From positions 36,552-100,551 of the forward strand of contig NZ_SNYN01000018.1 of the NCBI RefSeq assembly GCF_004363075.1: a stretch of DNA of 64,000 bases. Direction: 5' to 3'. This document shows, in pieces, positions 63,484 through 64,000 of this stretch. The notes under the pieces were generated by a model. That model was not told the origin of the DNA. It saw only the letters and a program-made list of their open reading frames with translations, and did not search any database. The stretch's first letter is position 1, and each line of letters starts with the position of its first letter. The DNA is from Actinorugispora endophytica (GTDB taxonomy: Bacteria; Actinomycetota; Actinomycetes; Streptosporangiales; Streptosporangiaceae). The position numbers and the translations under genes were made by a program.

Positions 63484-63846
63484 GTGGCGGTACGAGCGGT
63501 CCGCGGTGCGGTCCAGGTGGAGGCGGACGAGCGCGACCTCGTCCTGGAGGCCACCGCCGAACTGGTCTCGGAGGTCATGCGCAGGAACGGGCTGGTCACC
63601 GATGACGTGATCAGCGTGCTGTTCACGGCGACCCCGGACCTCACCTCGGAGTTCCCGGCGCTGGCCGCGCGCAAGCTCGGCTTCACCGACGTTCCCCTCA
63701 TGTGCGCGACCGAGATCGCGGTGCCGAGGGCTCTGCCCCGCGTGGTCCGCCTGATGGCCCACGTGGAGACGGACCGCCCCCGCGCGGACCTGCAGCACGT
63801 GTACCTGCGGGGGGCCCAGGCGCTGCGGTTGGACATCGCGCAGTAG
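63484..63846 (+). CDS. aroH: Chorismate mutase, AroH type
   Basis: 120 aa, full length for the monofunctional AroH class (Bacillus subtilis type). It rearranges chorismate to prephenate for phenylalanine and tyrosine. Conserved points: AVRAVRGAVQVE at the N terminus (catalytic Arg), TRPDL-type region SVLFTATPDLTSEFPALAAR, and CATEIAVPRALPRVVRLM with the second Arg. The GTG at 63484 follows GGGAGGA with 5-base spacing. It starts 24 bases after rluB and is probably co-transcribed. Confidence 0.93.
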   Translation: MAVRAVRGAVQVEADERDLVLEATAELVSEVMRRNGLVTDDVISVLFTATPDLTSEFPALAARKLGFTDVPLMCATEIAVPRALPRVVRLMAHVETDRPRADLQHVYLRGAQALRLDIAQ

Positions 63847-63865
63847 GGCTTGTACCGAGAAGCGC

Positions 63866-63960
<95 letters not shown>

Positions 63961-64000
63961 CACCCGCCAACCCCCCCCACGACCGTCAACAAAACCACCG

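Overview
This is a 64-kb stretch of very GC-rich chromosome (above 70 % G+C by eye, third codon positions almost all G or C) from a filamentous-type actinomycete. Gene content and order follow the conserved core of Streptomyces-like chromosomes (his, trp, lgt, gltBD, pyk, an ANTAR regulator, liv, polA, rpsA, coaE, uvrB, pyrG, xerD, parA, scpAB, rluB, aroH). Details such as the LivH extension, the DasR-like and CelR-like boxes and missing intervening genes would fit Nocardiopsaceae (Nocardiopsis or Thermobifida relatives), but that placement is inference. No rRNA genes, prophage, CRISPR array or insertion sequence was found.

Layout. 1-4.5 kb: the main histidine operon (end of hisD, hisC, hisB, a small membrane gene, hisH, priA, hisF). 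4.9-8.6 kb: a two-gene heterodimeric ABC exporter with one degenerate ATP site. 9-15.7 kb: a SIS-domain protein on the minus strand, then hisI, a string of small membrane proteins, and trpC, a probable leader peptide and attenuator, trpB and trpA. No trpF is present, which fits the bifunctional isomerase PriA. 15.9-22.8 kb: an envelope cluster: MauE-like quinone or thiol membrane protein, membrane-anchored DsbA-like thioredoxin, Lgt, two paralogous anchored proteins with a conserved cysteine pair, and a BpsA-type enzyme. 23.3-29.4 kb: gltBD glutamate synthase. 29.5-35.2 kb: small accessory proteins, pyk, and a minus-strand HTH-LAGLIDADG protein beside an unusual short-arm tRNA-Leu(CAA). 35.5-42.1 kb: an ANTAR response regulator and a branched-chain amino acid ABC transporter (livHMGF, with livK convergent). 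42.5-52 kb: DUF554, thioesterase, polA, arfB, rpsA, coaE, uvrB. 52-57.7 kb: DUF3060 lipoprotein, GNAT, HMG-CoA-lyase family, pyrG, Nudix. 57.8-63.8 kb: xerD, parA, an RHH-like small protein, scpA, scpB, rluB with a very long RG-rich tail, aroH. The last ~130 bases are homopolymer G/C runs that look like an assembly or sequencing artefact.

The most noteworthy things: a family of five long intergenic inverted repeats sharing a core and showing compensatory change; the short-variable-arm tRNA-Leu(CAA) beside an HTH-LAGLIDADG protein; a leader peptide plus terminator before trpB; GntR/DasR-like palindromes before both pyk and gltB; an RG-rich disordered tail on RluB; a LivH permease fused to a secreted beta domain; and a ParA with a ribbon-helix-helix-like partner next to condensin genes.
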